15,462 nucleotides of DNA from JBGTIS01 sp041745535 (GCA_041745535.1 JBGTIS010000038.1:1-15462); one strand, 5' to 3'; numbered from the stretch's first letter, positions 1 through 8,175 are shown. Numbers and translations are program-made. The notes: generated by a model from the sequence alone, not told the origin.

Positions 1-3000
1 AGGTTAACGATTGTATCTTCCATATAGCTGAAATCCTCAATATTCAGGTAAGTGCTAAAAGCAATGGACGCCTGCTGGTTATCCAGTTGCAAAGAGCCAT
101 TCAATATGCCCCTTATTATATTCTCAGTAGATTCAATCATGGCAGAAAGAGAACCCAATTCAAATTCTTTGAAATTTACATTCAGCTTCTTGTCTTTAGA
201 GGTCAAGGCAATTTGCTGTTGTTCATGATTCAGCACAAAGTTGTTGGTAGAAAAACCATCGTCGCCAAATTGCAGATAATGGTCTTTCGGTAAATTCCAG
301 CTCATATAATTTAACAGCATTCCATCGGGCAAAAACCGGAATTTGTAATTATTTGCCTGGCTGTAAAAGATACCTGCCAGCCGGTATTTTTCCTTATAAA
401 CACTATCCAACACCATCAGTTGGGTTGAAATGCTGTCATTCTGTACTTTTCCATCTATGGAAAAATTATCAATGTTAAAGCTGCTATCCGTAACATGAGC
501 GATTTTAAATTCATAGGTTAACTTTTCCCGGTCTGAATCGATATTCAATGCCAGCGAATCCATATTAAATCCGGCATATTGAATTACCGGTACGTCCATA
601 TTAATAGCCAGCTTCTTCGCTTCACTGTTGTATTCACCCTTTATTTCACCCGGATTAAACTCACCAAGTTCAGGAAGCAGAACTTTTGTTAAAAGGTCGG
701 TTTGCTTTAGGTCAATCACAAAGCTGAAATTCTGCGTTTCTGTGTTTTCAATAATGGTGGTATCGTGCAGCGAGTAGTAACTGTTAAAATGCTGATTCAA
801 AGTGGCCGGTAAGGTGCCAAACCCTATATTACCCTTAAATTCCGCTGATAAAATGTCTGAATCAATTTTCATGGAAGTATTCCGTTCCTGGCTGATGGAA
901 GCTACCAGAAATGAGTCTACGTTAAATAATTCTCCATTTTTAAATACAGCTAGTTCTCGTATACCAAAACTCCCGTTGATTTCATCAATATTGGCAAACT
1001 TAAGATCGGCTTCTATTTTGGTTTTCAGGCGCAGGTCGTCGCTGCTGAGCATAAGCTTCCGCAAGTAGGCTTTTTCCAGGTCAAACACGAATTTGTATTC
1101 GGGAATTTCCTCGTTCATGTTCACATCACCGTCAAATTTAAAAGCCAGGTTTTCATCGTCCATGCTGGCTTTGCCAGAGAAATGCTGTTGGTCGATGTTG
1201 CCGTCTATCTGAAGATTGTTATATACATATTGCTGGTATTCGAAGGTGTTTACAACGCCTTCCAGTTGGGTGTTGATCGTTTCGGGCGTAAAACCAGTTC
1301 CATTTGCCTTCAGCGATAAATCCACGATGCCAATGGTATCCGGATTGTCCAGCAAAGCGCCCAGGTCAAATTTCTCAACGGCCAGTTGTCCATTATAGGT
1401 AGGGTTATCCGATTGCACATTTTGTAAACGCACATTGGTAGCAATGGCACCAAAGCTGGTTTGTAACCGCGCGTCGGTGGTAAGGTCGGCCATGGTGCCC
1501 TTCAGGTCGGCCCTGAAGTCTATTTTTTCCGGTACTTTGATGCTGGCAGGAATCAGGGTATCGGGTAAAACGCGGTTGAGGTCGCTTTTGGTTGTACTGA
1601 AATTACTGTGCATGGTAAAGCCAGCGTTTTCCATTTCCGGCAAACCGGTAATACGGCCATTGGCAGTCAGTACCGTTTGGTTCAGCATAGATAATTTTAA
1701 GTTATCCAGCGTAAGATCGTTCACCGTACCATTTACTTTCGTATTAAATAAAAGCGCGAAATCTTTATCCAGGGTGAGTGGCAGGCTATCGGCCAGGTCC
1801 GGCTGAAAATATAATAAATCCTGATAAGCTAATCTGGATTCAGGAATTTCAGCGTCTATCTGAACGGCATTCAAATTATTTCGCAAATCGTTCAAAGAAC
1901 TGTACTGGCTGGCGATTTTGGCTTTCATCTCGCTGTTTCCTGTTTTCAGGTTAAAATCCGACAGGCTGGCTTTGGTTTCATCAACCGCCAGTTTACCGCT
2001 CAGGTTTTCCAGGCGGAATCCGCTATGTTCTTTAAAAGTGAACTGCTCGATAACAGCCTGAGCCGAAACTTTATCCAGTTCTATATTATTCAACTGTAAC
2101 GTAAAGTTAGAAGCCCATAAATGACTGAAATCCATTCCCTTTTCCAGTCGGGGCTGATTATTGTCATCGTATTTCAGATTGTTGTTGCTCAAATCAATTT
2201 TATCGATGCCTACAATCCAGCCGAAATCTAAAGAAATTGGGGCCGACACTGAATCAGTAGCTGCCAGGGTCCTATTCTCGATGGCTGTTGTATCAGCGGG
2301 TTGTCCGTTGGCTGCCTGGGTAAAAGCAATAGAGGTATTGCTGAGACCGAAATTTTTCAGCATTATTTTTTGCGCTGCCATATCAATCTCTTTGGCGGTA
2401 ATGTTGGAACTTCCCAGGTTGATCACTGCTTTTTGGCCTTGTACCTGGTCGTCGTATACCAGGTTCAGTTCAGATAAGTTTACCTCATTCAGGTCAATAC
2501 TGATATCCTGCGATTCTTCCGCTGTGGTAGTATCCTGTGGTTCAGTAGTAGGGACACTGGCTTTGGTAACTTTGTAAGAAGCCACTGTATTTTCCAGCAA
2601 GATCTCATCAATTTTAAACCGCATTGAATCCAGGTCGAATTCTTCCAGGTTTACATCGAAATTACCCAGATTTAAGGCCGCATTCATGCCACTTACTTCG
2701 TCATCATATTGAAGTCTGGTATTCTGAATCTCCAATCCATATAAATGAATTTTCCAGGGCGAACTCGCAGTGTCTTCTTCTACCACGGTGGTAGTATCAG
2801 CGAATGCCTCGATTATATAATCGAAATTAAAAGCGCTATCGGGCAATGTTCGGTACACATGGCTCTTCAGATTTTCAATTTCGATGTCGTTAACCTGAAC
2901 CTCATTGTCCAGTAAAGCCATCAGGTCCACATCAACCTGTAAGGAATGACAATACAACAAGGTGTCCTGGTTCTGGTCTTCCAGGTAAATATCCTGTAAC

Positions 3001-3248
3001 CATATTGATTTGGGAAAGGCGATGTTAATTCCACCAAGCTCAACCTTAGTCTGAATTTTTTTCTCCAGAAAGGAAACAGCTTTTTTGGTAAGAAAGGTTT
3101 GTGTTTGGGGAAATTGTAAAGCTATTACCAAAAGAGCGATAATGAGAAATAGAATTCCAAAAATCCACCCGGCGATTTTTAATGATTTTTTGAAAAACGG
3201 ATGTATATGTTTATGACTGCTTTTACCCTGATTGCCCGACTTGTCCAT
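1..3248 (-). CDS. TamB/AsmA-like translocation and assembly protein, N-terminal part (3' end outside window)
   Basis: Reading the minus strand from the ATG at 3248-3246 gives a frame that I spot-checked codon by codon over most of its length and found open to the window edge, at least 1082 codons. The N-terminus is a basic stretch, then one hydrophobic segment at about residues 25-44, as in a signal anchor. Next comes the pattern typical of Bacteroidota TamB-like proteins: a conserved FPKSIWLQDIYLEDQNQDTL segment, then long alternating beta-strand repeats of the AsmA/TamB type. A module with a [LV]xYDD core recurs at residues 182, 266 and 361. In known families TamB is an inner-membrane-anchored periplasmic bridge working in outer-membrane protein or lipid transport; the DUF490 C-terminal domain that would settle the name lies beyond position 1. 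Family members are usually about 1450-1700 residues, so roughly a third is missing here. An AsmA-family protein is the alternative. Confidence 0.85.
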   Translation of the reverse strand, partial: MDKSGNQGKSSHKHIHPFFKKSLKIAGWIFGILFLIIALLVIALQFPQTQTFLTKKAVSFLEKKIQTKVELGGINIAFPKSIWLQDIYLEDQNQDTLLYCHSLQVDVDLMALLDNEVQVNDIEIENLKSHVYRTLPDSAFNFDYIIEAFADTTTVVEEDTASSPWKIHLYGLEIQNTRLQYDDEVSGMNAALNLGNFDVNLEEFDLDSMRFKIDEILLENTVASYKVTKASVPTTEPQDTTTAEESQDISIDLNEVNLSELNLVYDDQVQGQKAVINLGSSNITAKEIDMAAQKIMLKNFGLSNTSIAFTQAANGQPADTTAIENRTLAATDSVSAPISLDFGWIVGIDKIDLSNNNLKYDDNNQPRLEKGMDFSHLWASNFTLQLNNIELDKVSAQAVIEQFTFKEHSGFRLENLSGKLAVDETKASLSDFNLKTGNSEMKAKIASQYSSLNDLRNNLNAVQIDAEIPESRLAYQDLLYFQPDLADSLPLTLDKDFALLFNTKVNGTVNDLTLDNLKLSMLNQTVLTANGRITGLPEMENAGFTMHSNFSTTKSDLNRVLPDTLIPASIKVPEKIDFRADLKGTMADLTTDARLQTSFGAIATNVRLQNVQSDNPTYNGQLAVEKFDLGALLDNPDTIGIVDLSLKANGTGFTPETINTQLEGVVNTFEYQQYVYNNLQIDGNIDQQHFSGKASMDDENLAFKFDGDVNMNEEIPEYKFVFDLEKAYLRKLMLSSDDLRLKTKIEADLKFANIDEINGSFGIRELAVFKNGELFNVDSFLVASISQERNTSMKIDSDILSAEFKGNIGFGTLPATLNQHFNSYYSLHDTTIIENTETQNFSFVIDLKQTDLLTKVLLPELGEFNPGEIKGEYNSEAKKLAINMDVPVIQYAGFNMDSLALNIDSDREKLTYEFKIAHVTDSSFNIDNFSIDGKVQNDSISTQLMVLDSVYKEKYRLAGIFYSQANNYKFRFLPDGMLLNYMSWNLPKDHYLQFGDDGFSTNNFVLNHEQQQIALTSKDKKLNVNFKEFELGSLSAMIESTENIIRGILNGSLQLDNQQASIAFSTYLNIEDFSYMEDTIVN

Positions 3249-3423
3249 GAATGATGATTAAATTGAGGGTTTATAAATTCTCCAACAAAGAATACAGAGA
3301 AATAGATAAAATCATTTTTTTTGATTGAACCTGTTCCCCTTTGCAATAATTTTATCTTCTTATTACTAAATTTTCAATAATATTGTTTGCTTTTTTTGAA
3401 TTTAAATGTGGTTTGACTTCAAT

Positions 3424-3445
3424 ATTCGCGCATAATTCGCACATA
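3424..3445. repeat. Tandem 11-bp direct repeat
   Basis: attcgcgcata at 3424-3434 is followed directly by attcgcacata at 3435-3445, one mismatch in 11. Two copies spaced by about one helical turn resemble tandem half-sites for a DNA-binding protein, but this is inference. It is unusually rich in CG steps for this AT-rich gap. Confidence 0.5.
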
Positions 3446-3530
3446 AAGGTTGAAAATTCATGCCATTTAGGTATGCTTTTTAAGTTTAAGCAGTGGATAG
3501 GCTTGAAAGAAGATAAAATTCAGGGAATGT

Positions 3531-3547
3531 AGTCCCAAGTTGGGACT
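3531..3547. repeat. 17-bp palindrome, 8-bp arms
   Basis: agtcccaa-g-ttgggact is a perfect inverted repeat with 8-bp arms about a single central base. The lack of a loop makes a DNA operator for a dimeric regulator more likely than an RNA hairpin. It lies about 170 nt before the VTT gene and 280 nt before the TamB-like gene. Confidence 0.55.
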
Positions 3548-3563
3548 TGAATACCAGGCAAGT

Positions 3564-3579
3564 GTAGAAATTATTCTAC
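3564..3579. repeat. Inverted repeat, 6-bp arms, 4-nt loop
   Basis: gtagaa (3564-3569) and ttctac (3574-3579) form perfect 6-bp arms around atta. It sits 16 nt after the 17-bp palindrome. No T-run follows, so it is not an ordinary Rho-independent terminator. Confidence 0.4.
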
Positions 3580-3677
3580 GAGTTTGTTGATCAAAAGAAC
3601 AATAAATATCAAAACAATTACCCCTGCTATTGAATTTTAGATATAATTAATTTTCAAATTATCCGCAATCAGTACCA

Positions 3678-3692
3678 TCCAGATAATCTGGA
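3678..3692. repeat. 15-bp palindrome just upstream of the VTT gene
   Basis: tccagat-a-atctgga is a perfect 7-bp-arm inverted repeat with one central base, 25 nt before the proposed TTG start at 3718. That position would suit a repressor site or a 5'-leader element for the VTT gene. Its sequence is unrelated to the 3531-3547 palindrome. Confidence 0.4.
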
Positions 3693-3717
3693 ATTCACAG
3701 CGGAAATCAACCATATT

Positions 3718-4416
3718 TTGAAGAAATTTATTTTTAAGCCCAAAGACCATATCCCTCTCCTTATTACAGTTAGTTTTTTAGTGGTACTGGGTGGGTGTTA
3801 TTTTTTAATTCCCGAGTTCCAACAAACAGTTAATGAAGCTTTCCAGGTATTTAAAAGTGGCGATCAGCAAAAAATACATGATCTAATTAGCCAGTTAGGG
3901 GCCTGGGGGCCCTTCATTATTGTGGTTGCCATGGTAATGCAAATGTTTTTGATTGTAATTCCTTCGGTATTACTAATGCTTGTAGCAACGTTGGCATATG
4001 GACCCTGGTGGGGAAGTTTACTCGCTTTCAGCAGCATACTAGTAGCTTCCAGCATAGGATACTGGATGGGAAATTTTGCCCACGAAAGCATTGTAGACCG
4101 GCTGATTGGGAAAAAAACCAAAGAAAAAATGAACCATTACATGGAGGTATATGGTGCCTGGGTGGTAGTAATTGCCCGGATTAATCCATTTCTTTCGAAT
4201 GATGCCGTAAGTTTTCTGGCAGGATTGGGAAAAATGAAGTATATTAAGTTTATCCTGGCCACTTCGGCAGGGATTTTACCACTCATAGTCCTGTTAGCTT
4301 TTTTAGGCGAGAATTTAGATCAGCTCAAGGTAATTTTATTGTGGATATCGGGTATTGGTGTACTAGCTGGTTTGGTCTATTTTTTATACAGGAAAAAGTT
4401 TAAAAAGAATAATTAG
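3718..4416 (+). CDS. TVP38/TMEM64 family (VTT domain) inner-membrane protein
   Basis: This 232-residue membrane protein has hydrophobic segments at about residues 12-31, 65-92, 98-117, 145-157, 176-198 and 204-223. The family mark is at residues 153-190: ARINPF followed by a Ser/Asp-Ala stretch, FLAGLGKM, and then the SAGILP turn, as in SNARE-associated Golgi/VTT (PF09335) proteins. Known VTT relatives (DedA, TMEM41B, VMP1) act as lipid scramblases or lipid and ion transport factors; the substrate here is unknown. The start is TTG at 3718, giving a basic N-terminus (KKFIFKPKDH); an in-frame ATT three nucleotides upstream is a poorer choice, and no ATG lies near. The gene after it starts 134 nt downstream, so co-transcription is possible but not shown. 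Confidence 0.85.
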   Translation: MKKFIFKPKDHIPLLITVSFLVVLGGCYFLIPEFQQTVNEAFQVFKSGDQQKIHDLISQLGAWGPFIIVVAMVMQMFLIVIPSVLLMLVATLAYGPWWGSLLAFSSILVASSIGYWMGNFAHESIVDRLIGKKTKEKMNHYMEVYGAWVVVIARINPFLSNDAVSFLAGLGKMKYIKFILATSAGILPLIVLLAFLGENLDQLKVILLWISGIGVLAGLVYFLYRKKFKKNN

Positions 4417-4550
4417 TTACAGTTAAATAAAGTTGAGAGAATATTTTCAGCGTCGATTGGCATGATTTTCCTCTTTTTTAATACGATCGTTAAGGAATCA
4501 ACCTGTCAGTGTTAATTGTAATCATTGTGGGGTTCTCTAAAAGAAGAAGC

Positions 4551-5804
4551 ATGAAACATATTGACAAAGTAATTTTGTATCTGATTATTCCCATTCTAGG
4601 CAGTTGCAACTATTTTAACAGACATCACTCAGAAAACAGTTTAAATGCCGCTTACCTCGACAGTGCCACCCATGAACTGCTGGCCGGATCTTCTCAGCGG
4701 GTAACGGCCAATATGTATGGCTTTCAGGCTGATGAGGTAATTACCTATCCCGACAGTATTTACCAATCCCGATACCTCTCAATCGCTACTGATATACCAG
4801 TAGTGTATAATGAGTTTGTAAAGGATTATATTGAAATGTATGCCCTGCGGGAAAAAGAATTGTTGGATAGAATGGTAGGGAAAAGCAGGTTATATTATCC
4901 ACAAATAGAAGTTGTGCTTGACAGAAAAAAAATGCCTATTGCCCTGAAACACTTGGCCATGGTAGAATCGGCACTAAACCCCGCTGCCGCTTCCCGCAGA
5001 AGCGCGGTTGGCCTGTGGCAACTGACCTTCCCAACAGCCTCTTCTATGGGGTTACATATTAACGATTACGTAGACGAGCGGATGAACCCTGTGCTGGCCA
5101 CCGAAGCTGCCACTAAGTATTTAACCAAACTTTATAACATTTATCATGACTGGTTACTGGCTATTGCCGCATACAATTGCGGGCCGGGCAATGTGAACAA
5201 AGCTATCGCGCGGATGGGAGGCTATACTGATTTCTGGCAGTTGTATCCTCATTTACCCCGGGAAACAAGAGGGTATGTGCCTGCTTTTATGGCCATTACT
5301 TATTTAATGGAATACCAGGAAGAGCATAATGTTCGGCCGGCAGACCATGGTTTTTCAGCTCAGGCTTTTGATACTACCCGGGTTTTTCAGTCAGTCACCT
5401 TACCGGCAATCGCGGCGGCTACCGGAATGGCGGTGGAAGAGCTCAGAACTTTGAACCCCGCTATCCTTCAGGATTTTGTGCCGGCAAGCCGTTGGGGAAC
5501 CGTAATCAATTTGCCTGTAAATAAACTGGCGATTTTTGAACGCGAAAACGCGCGACTGTTGGCCAGCAAAGACTGGAAGCATGAAACAATGGAAAACGCC
5601 ATTACCGCCAAAATGATCAAACCCAAAGTGCCGGACGACCCCACCATGGTGCTGATTTCACACCAGGTAAAATCGGGAAATACCCTGATAGGAATTGCCA
5701 ACCGGTACAAATGCAGTGTGCAAGACCTGATGAGCTGGAACGGACTGAAGGAGCCGGTGATCCGCTATGGTGAATCATTAAATGTGTATGTAAACAGAAA
5801 GTAA
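4551..5804 (+). CDS. MltD-like lipoprotein lytic murein transglycosylase with LysM domain
   Basis: The 417-residue product would cut glycan strands of peptidoglycan. I chose the ATG at 4551 over the in-frame GTG at 4509 because it follows an AAGAAG purine run and gives a lipoprotein signal: hydrophobic stretch, then ILGSC with the lipidated Cys at residue 19. The SLT/GH23 domain spans about residues 120-265: MVESALNP holds the likely catalytic Glu139, GLWQ is at 153-156 and AYNCGPGNVNKA near 205. Around residues 280-330 is a degenerate LysM-like segment (LNPAI), and a clear C-terminal LysM (HQVKSGNTLIGIANRYKCS) fills about 371-417. This order matches MltD of Gram-negative bacteria, though this one is shorter than E. 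coli MltD. The lipobox places it in the envelope; whether inner or outer membrane is not decided. Confidence 0.92.
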   Translation: MKHIDKVILYLIIPILGSCNYFNRHHSENSLNAAYLDSATHELLAGSSQRVTANMYGFQADEVITYPDSIYQSRYLSIATDIPVVYNEFVKDYIEMYALREKELLDRMVGKSRLYYPQIEVVLDRKKMPIALKHLAMVESALNPAAASRRSAVGLWQLTFPTASSMGLHINDYVDERMNPVLATEAATKYLTKLYNIYHDWLLAIAAYNCGPGNVNKAIARMGGYTDFWQLYPHLPRETRGYVPAFMAITYLMEYQEEHNVRPADHGFSAQAFDTTRVFQSVTLPAIAAATGMAVEELRTLNPAILQDFVPASRWGTVINLPVNKLAIFERENARLLASKDWKHETMENAITAKMIKPKVPDDPTMVLISHQVKSGNTLIGIANRYKCSVQDLMSWNGLKEPVIRYGESLNVYVNRK

Positions 5805-5918
5805 CTACAGCCGGATAGCGATTTTACCGGAGTTGAATCGTAGTATTCCTGGCAGTTTCCCCAAACAATCCTTTTGATTTTTGCTTATTGATATAAACCA
5901 ATAACCATAAAAATTCAT

Positions 5919-6620
5919 TTGGAAAAACCGAAAGAAAACCAAATTGTTACTATTTCATTTTTTAAGTATCGTAGCTGGCATAAATTCTGGGCTTTTAGCC
6001 AGATGGGACGGGCACCCGGAAAATTCAAAAACCAGGAAGGCCTTCAGTTTATTAAAATGATGGGCAGTGGGGCAGGATTAGGATTTAGCCTGAAACCAGA
6101 TCTTACAGTATATGGACTGCTGGCAGTTTGGGATAATGAAAATTTCGCGCGACAGTTTTTCGAAAATTCAAAAACTTTCCAAAGCATGAAAAGCCGGTCA
6201 TCCTATTGGTGGACGGTACTAATGGTGCCTACCAAAGTAAAAGGATATTGGGATGGGGTTTGTCCGTTTCAACCGGTGCCTCCTACGGAACGGGGCGAAC
6301 AGCAACAGCAAATCGCTGTAATTACCCGGGCAAGCATCCATACCCGGTTTATTAGGCGGTTCTGGAACCAGGTGCCTGCAGTCAGCAGGCAGCTAATGCT
6401 CCATAAAAACCAATTGATATTTACCAAAGGGATTGGCGAGGTGCCCGTAGTTCAGTTAGCGACTTTCAGCCTTTGGAACGACAGAAAATCAATGGAATTA
6501 TTTGCCTATAAAAACGATCCACATAAAAATCTAATCAGGAAAACCAGAGAAGAAGGGTGGTTCAATGAAGAATTGTTCGCGGAATTTACAGCTATTGGTA
6601 CATTAGGACATTGGGAATAA
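5919..6620 (+). CDS. Spheroidene monooxygenase (CrtA)-like protein
   Basis: The 233-residue soluble protein follows the CrtA pattern from end to end. It shows VTISFFKY near residue 10, GFSLKPDLTVYGLLAVW at 55-71, VITRASI followed by FWNQVP at 134-153, GIGEVPVVQLATFSLW at 171-186, and AYKNDPHKNLIRKTREEGWF at 196-215 before ELFAEF. In purple bacteria CrtA adds a keto group to carotenoids such as spheroidene. No other carotenoid gene (crtB, crtI, crtY) lies in this window, so the substrate is unknown and a dimeric alpha-beta barrel (DUF3291-like) role of another kind is possible. The start is TTG at 5919; the next in-frame ATG (6003) would cut off the first conserved strand. The gap to the transglycosylase gene is 114 nt. 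Confidence 0.8.
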   Translation: MEKPKENQIVTISFFKYRSWHKFWAFSQMGRAPGKFKNQEGLQFIKMMGSGAGLGFSLKPDLTVYGLLAVWDNENFARQFFENSKTFQSMKSRSSYWWTVLMVPTKVKGYWDGVCPFQPVPPTERGEQQQQIAVITRASIHTRFIRRFWNQVPAVSRQLMLHKNQLIFTKGIGEVPVVQLATFSLWNDRKSMELFAYKNDPHKNLIRKTREEGWFNEELFAEFTAIGTLGHWE

Positions 6621-6674
6621 ATCTCTGATTTTTTAAAATTACATTTTTATCCGTCTAATCTAAACAACTGGCTT

Positions 6675-7247
6675 TTGAAAAACCGTGATATATTTTTGTT
6701 ATTGGCCATAGGATTCGCATCCACATCTGCCTATTTAGTTTTCCGAATCGTGCTTGACGAAAGTCAGCACCCGATAACTTTTGAACTGTTTGCCGCGCTT
6801 ATCGGCGTTATTTTAACCATTACGCTTACCAGCATCCTGCTAAAAAGGCAAACGGCTGCTGATTTACGGAAAGATGAAAACATAAAATTTCTGGACCTGA
6901 AAATGAAAATATATCTGGAACTGATCGACCAGATTCATGATATATTTACCAAAAAAGATATTCTGGAAGAAGATGTAATTGAAATCCGGTTGCTCAACCA
7001 GCGGTTAACTTTTGTGGCCAGCCAGGAGGTATTGATAAAATTCAGCGGTTTTTCCGCTTTGTTTGCCAAACTGGCCAGGCAAAATGGCATCAGTAATGAT
7101 GATATGGATGAACTTCTGGCGGAATTGAGTATTCTCAGTGTTTCTATCCGGCAGGATTTGCTGGCTTCCAATCTGCCTTCCGAAGATAATTTGGACGAAA
7201 TAAGAAAGCGAGTTTTGCAAAGTAACCAGAACCTGGATATCGAATAA
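6675..7247 (+). CDS. Two-TM membrane protein of unknown function, coupled to YihY/BrkB gene
   Basis: I do not recognise a named family. The 190-residue protein has two hydrophobic segments (about residues 6-27 and 36-56) making a hairpin, then a charged, mostly helical C-terminal part of about 130 residues that should face the cytoplasm. Just after TM2 lies RQTAADLRKDENIKFLDLKM, followed by KIYLELIDQIHDIF and later EIRLLNQRLTFVASQEVL. From memory this 'QT-E-KEKN-F-KL-IY-ELID' layout recurs in hypothetical membrane proteins of many bacteria, but I cannot confirm it. The start is TTG at 6675, 54 nt after the CrtA-like gene. It ends 2 nt before the YihY/BrkB ATG, which suggests translational coupling and a shared role. 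Confidence 0.75.
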   Translation: MKNRDIFLLLAIGFASTSAYLVFRIVLDESQHPITFELFAALIGVILTITLTSILLKRQTAADLRKDENIKFLDLKMKIYLELIDQIHDIFTKKDILEEDVIEIRLLNQRLTFVASQEVLIKFSGFSALFAKLARQNGISNDDMDELLAELSILSVSIRQDLLASNLPSEDNLDEIRKRVLQSNQNLDIE

Positions 7248-7249
7248 AA

Positions 7250-8170
7250 ATGAGAACAAAATTGATCGATTTTTTTAAAAAATATGGGTTGATTATGAAA
7301 AGAACTTTTCAGGAGTTTTTTGATAATAATCCCCTTGGATTTAGCGCTTCCATCGCTTTTTATACTATTTTCTCATTGCCTGCTATTCTGCTGATTTCCA
7401 TTAACATTGCCGGACAGGCCTATCAGGCCGATAAAGTGCAAACAGAGCTCTACAGCGAAATTCAAAACCTAATTGGAGAAGAAAGCGCCAATCAGATTGA
7501 AAGAATTATAGAGAATGCAGGCCAATCGCCTGACAGCACACTGGCAAAAGTGGTGGGTATCATTACACTGATATTTAGTGCTACTACGGTTTTTATTTCC
7601 CTTCAGAATGGTATCAATTACATTTGGCATTTGAAGCCCAAGCCAGAAAATGGCATCATCAGGTTTTTACTCAACCGGTTGCTATCTTTGGCCATGGTAG
7701 CCAGTGTAGGGTTTATTTTGCTGGTTTCGTTAACCGTTGATGCCCTGCTTGCTGTTTTCAGGAACATTATCTCTGAACGCTTTACCTGGATTACCTATTA
7801 TTTTATCGATACCTTTAATATTGTCTTCTCATTTTCTATCATTGTACTGATTTTCGCCATGATTTATAAAGTGTTACCCGATGCTTCGCTGAAGTGGAAT
7901 GATGTATGGGTCGGAGCTTTGTTTACCACCTCGTTATTTTTATTAGGCAAATTTCTGATCGGTTTTTATCTGGGTAAAAGTTCAGTAGGATCGGCGTATG
8001 GCGCGGCAGGTTCCCTGGTGGTGTTATTAACCTGGATTTATTATTCTTCTATCATTATTTTGTTTGGGGCGCAGTTTACCTATGTGTTCACGCTAGAAAA
8101 ACGAGGAAAAATAAAACCGGTGCGGGAAGCCGTTACCTATGAAATCAAAGAGATTGAAAGGAAGTCGTAG
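7250..8170 (+). CDS. YihY/virulence factor BrkB family inner-membrane protein
   Basis: The 306-residue protein fits the YihY/BrkB family (PF03631) in length and motifs: a cytoplasmic helix with FFDNNPLGFSASIAFYTIFS at residues 23-42, six predicted membrane segments (about 33-54, 100-118, 143-168, 186-207, 220-242, 249-275), YKVLPDASLKWNDVWVGA at 206-223 and GSAYGAAGSLVVLLTWIYYS at 247-266. The family was once misnamed ribonuclease BN; its true function is unsettled and transport or envelope roles have been proposed. The charged C-terminal tail is cytoplasmic. The ATG at 7250 is 2 nt after the stop of the two-TM gene. It ends 5 nt from the convergent broken gene, with no terminator visible between them. 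Confidence 0.9.
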   Translation: MRTKLIDFFKKYGLIMKRTFQEFFDNNPLGFSASIAFYTIFSLPAILLISINIAGQAYQADKVQTELYSEIQNLIGEESANQIERIIENAGQSPDSTLAKVVGIITLIFSATTVFISLQNGINYIWHLKPKPENGIIRFLLNRLLSLAMVASVGFILLVSLTVDALLAVFRNIISERFTWITYYFIDTFNIVFSFSIIVLIFAMIYKVLPDASLKWNDVWVGALFTTSLFLLGKFLIGFYLGKSSVGSAYGAAGSLVVLLTWIYYSSIIILFGAQFTYVFTLEKRGKIKPVREAVTYEIKEIERKS

Positions 8171-8175
8171 AAAAG

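Larger units (their letters stand above)
3249..3717. other. AT-rich divergent intergenic region with palindromes
   Basis: This 469-nt gap separates the minus-strand TamB-like gene from the plus-strand VTT gene and should hold both promoters. I see no convincing open frame and no exact match to the Bacteroidota -7 box (TAnnTTTG) in a useful position. It holds an 11-bp tandem repeat (3424-3445) and three palindromes (3531-3547, 3564-3579, 3678-3692), listed separately. Whether these are operators, transcript hairpins or a small RNA cannot be told from sequence alone. Confidence 0.6.

Noticed and set aside
2161..2577. 138-aa plus-strand frame inside the TamB-like gene (and others at 802-1806)
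   Set aside because: They are antisense shadows of a long, clearly coding minus-strand frame and show no family features.
4509..4550. Upstream GTG start adding 14 residues to the transglycosylase
   Set aside because: It would bury the lipoprotein signal behind extra residues; the ATG at 4551 has a purine-rich site and a standard signal.
3718..8170. The plus-strand run as one dedicated operon or defence island
   Set aside because: Gaps of 54-134 nt and unrelated product types give no support beyond the 2-nt coupling of the last two genes; no nuclease, kinase or toxin domain was seen.
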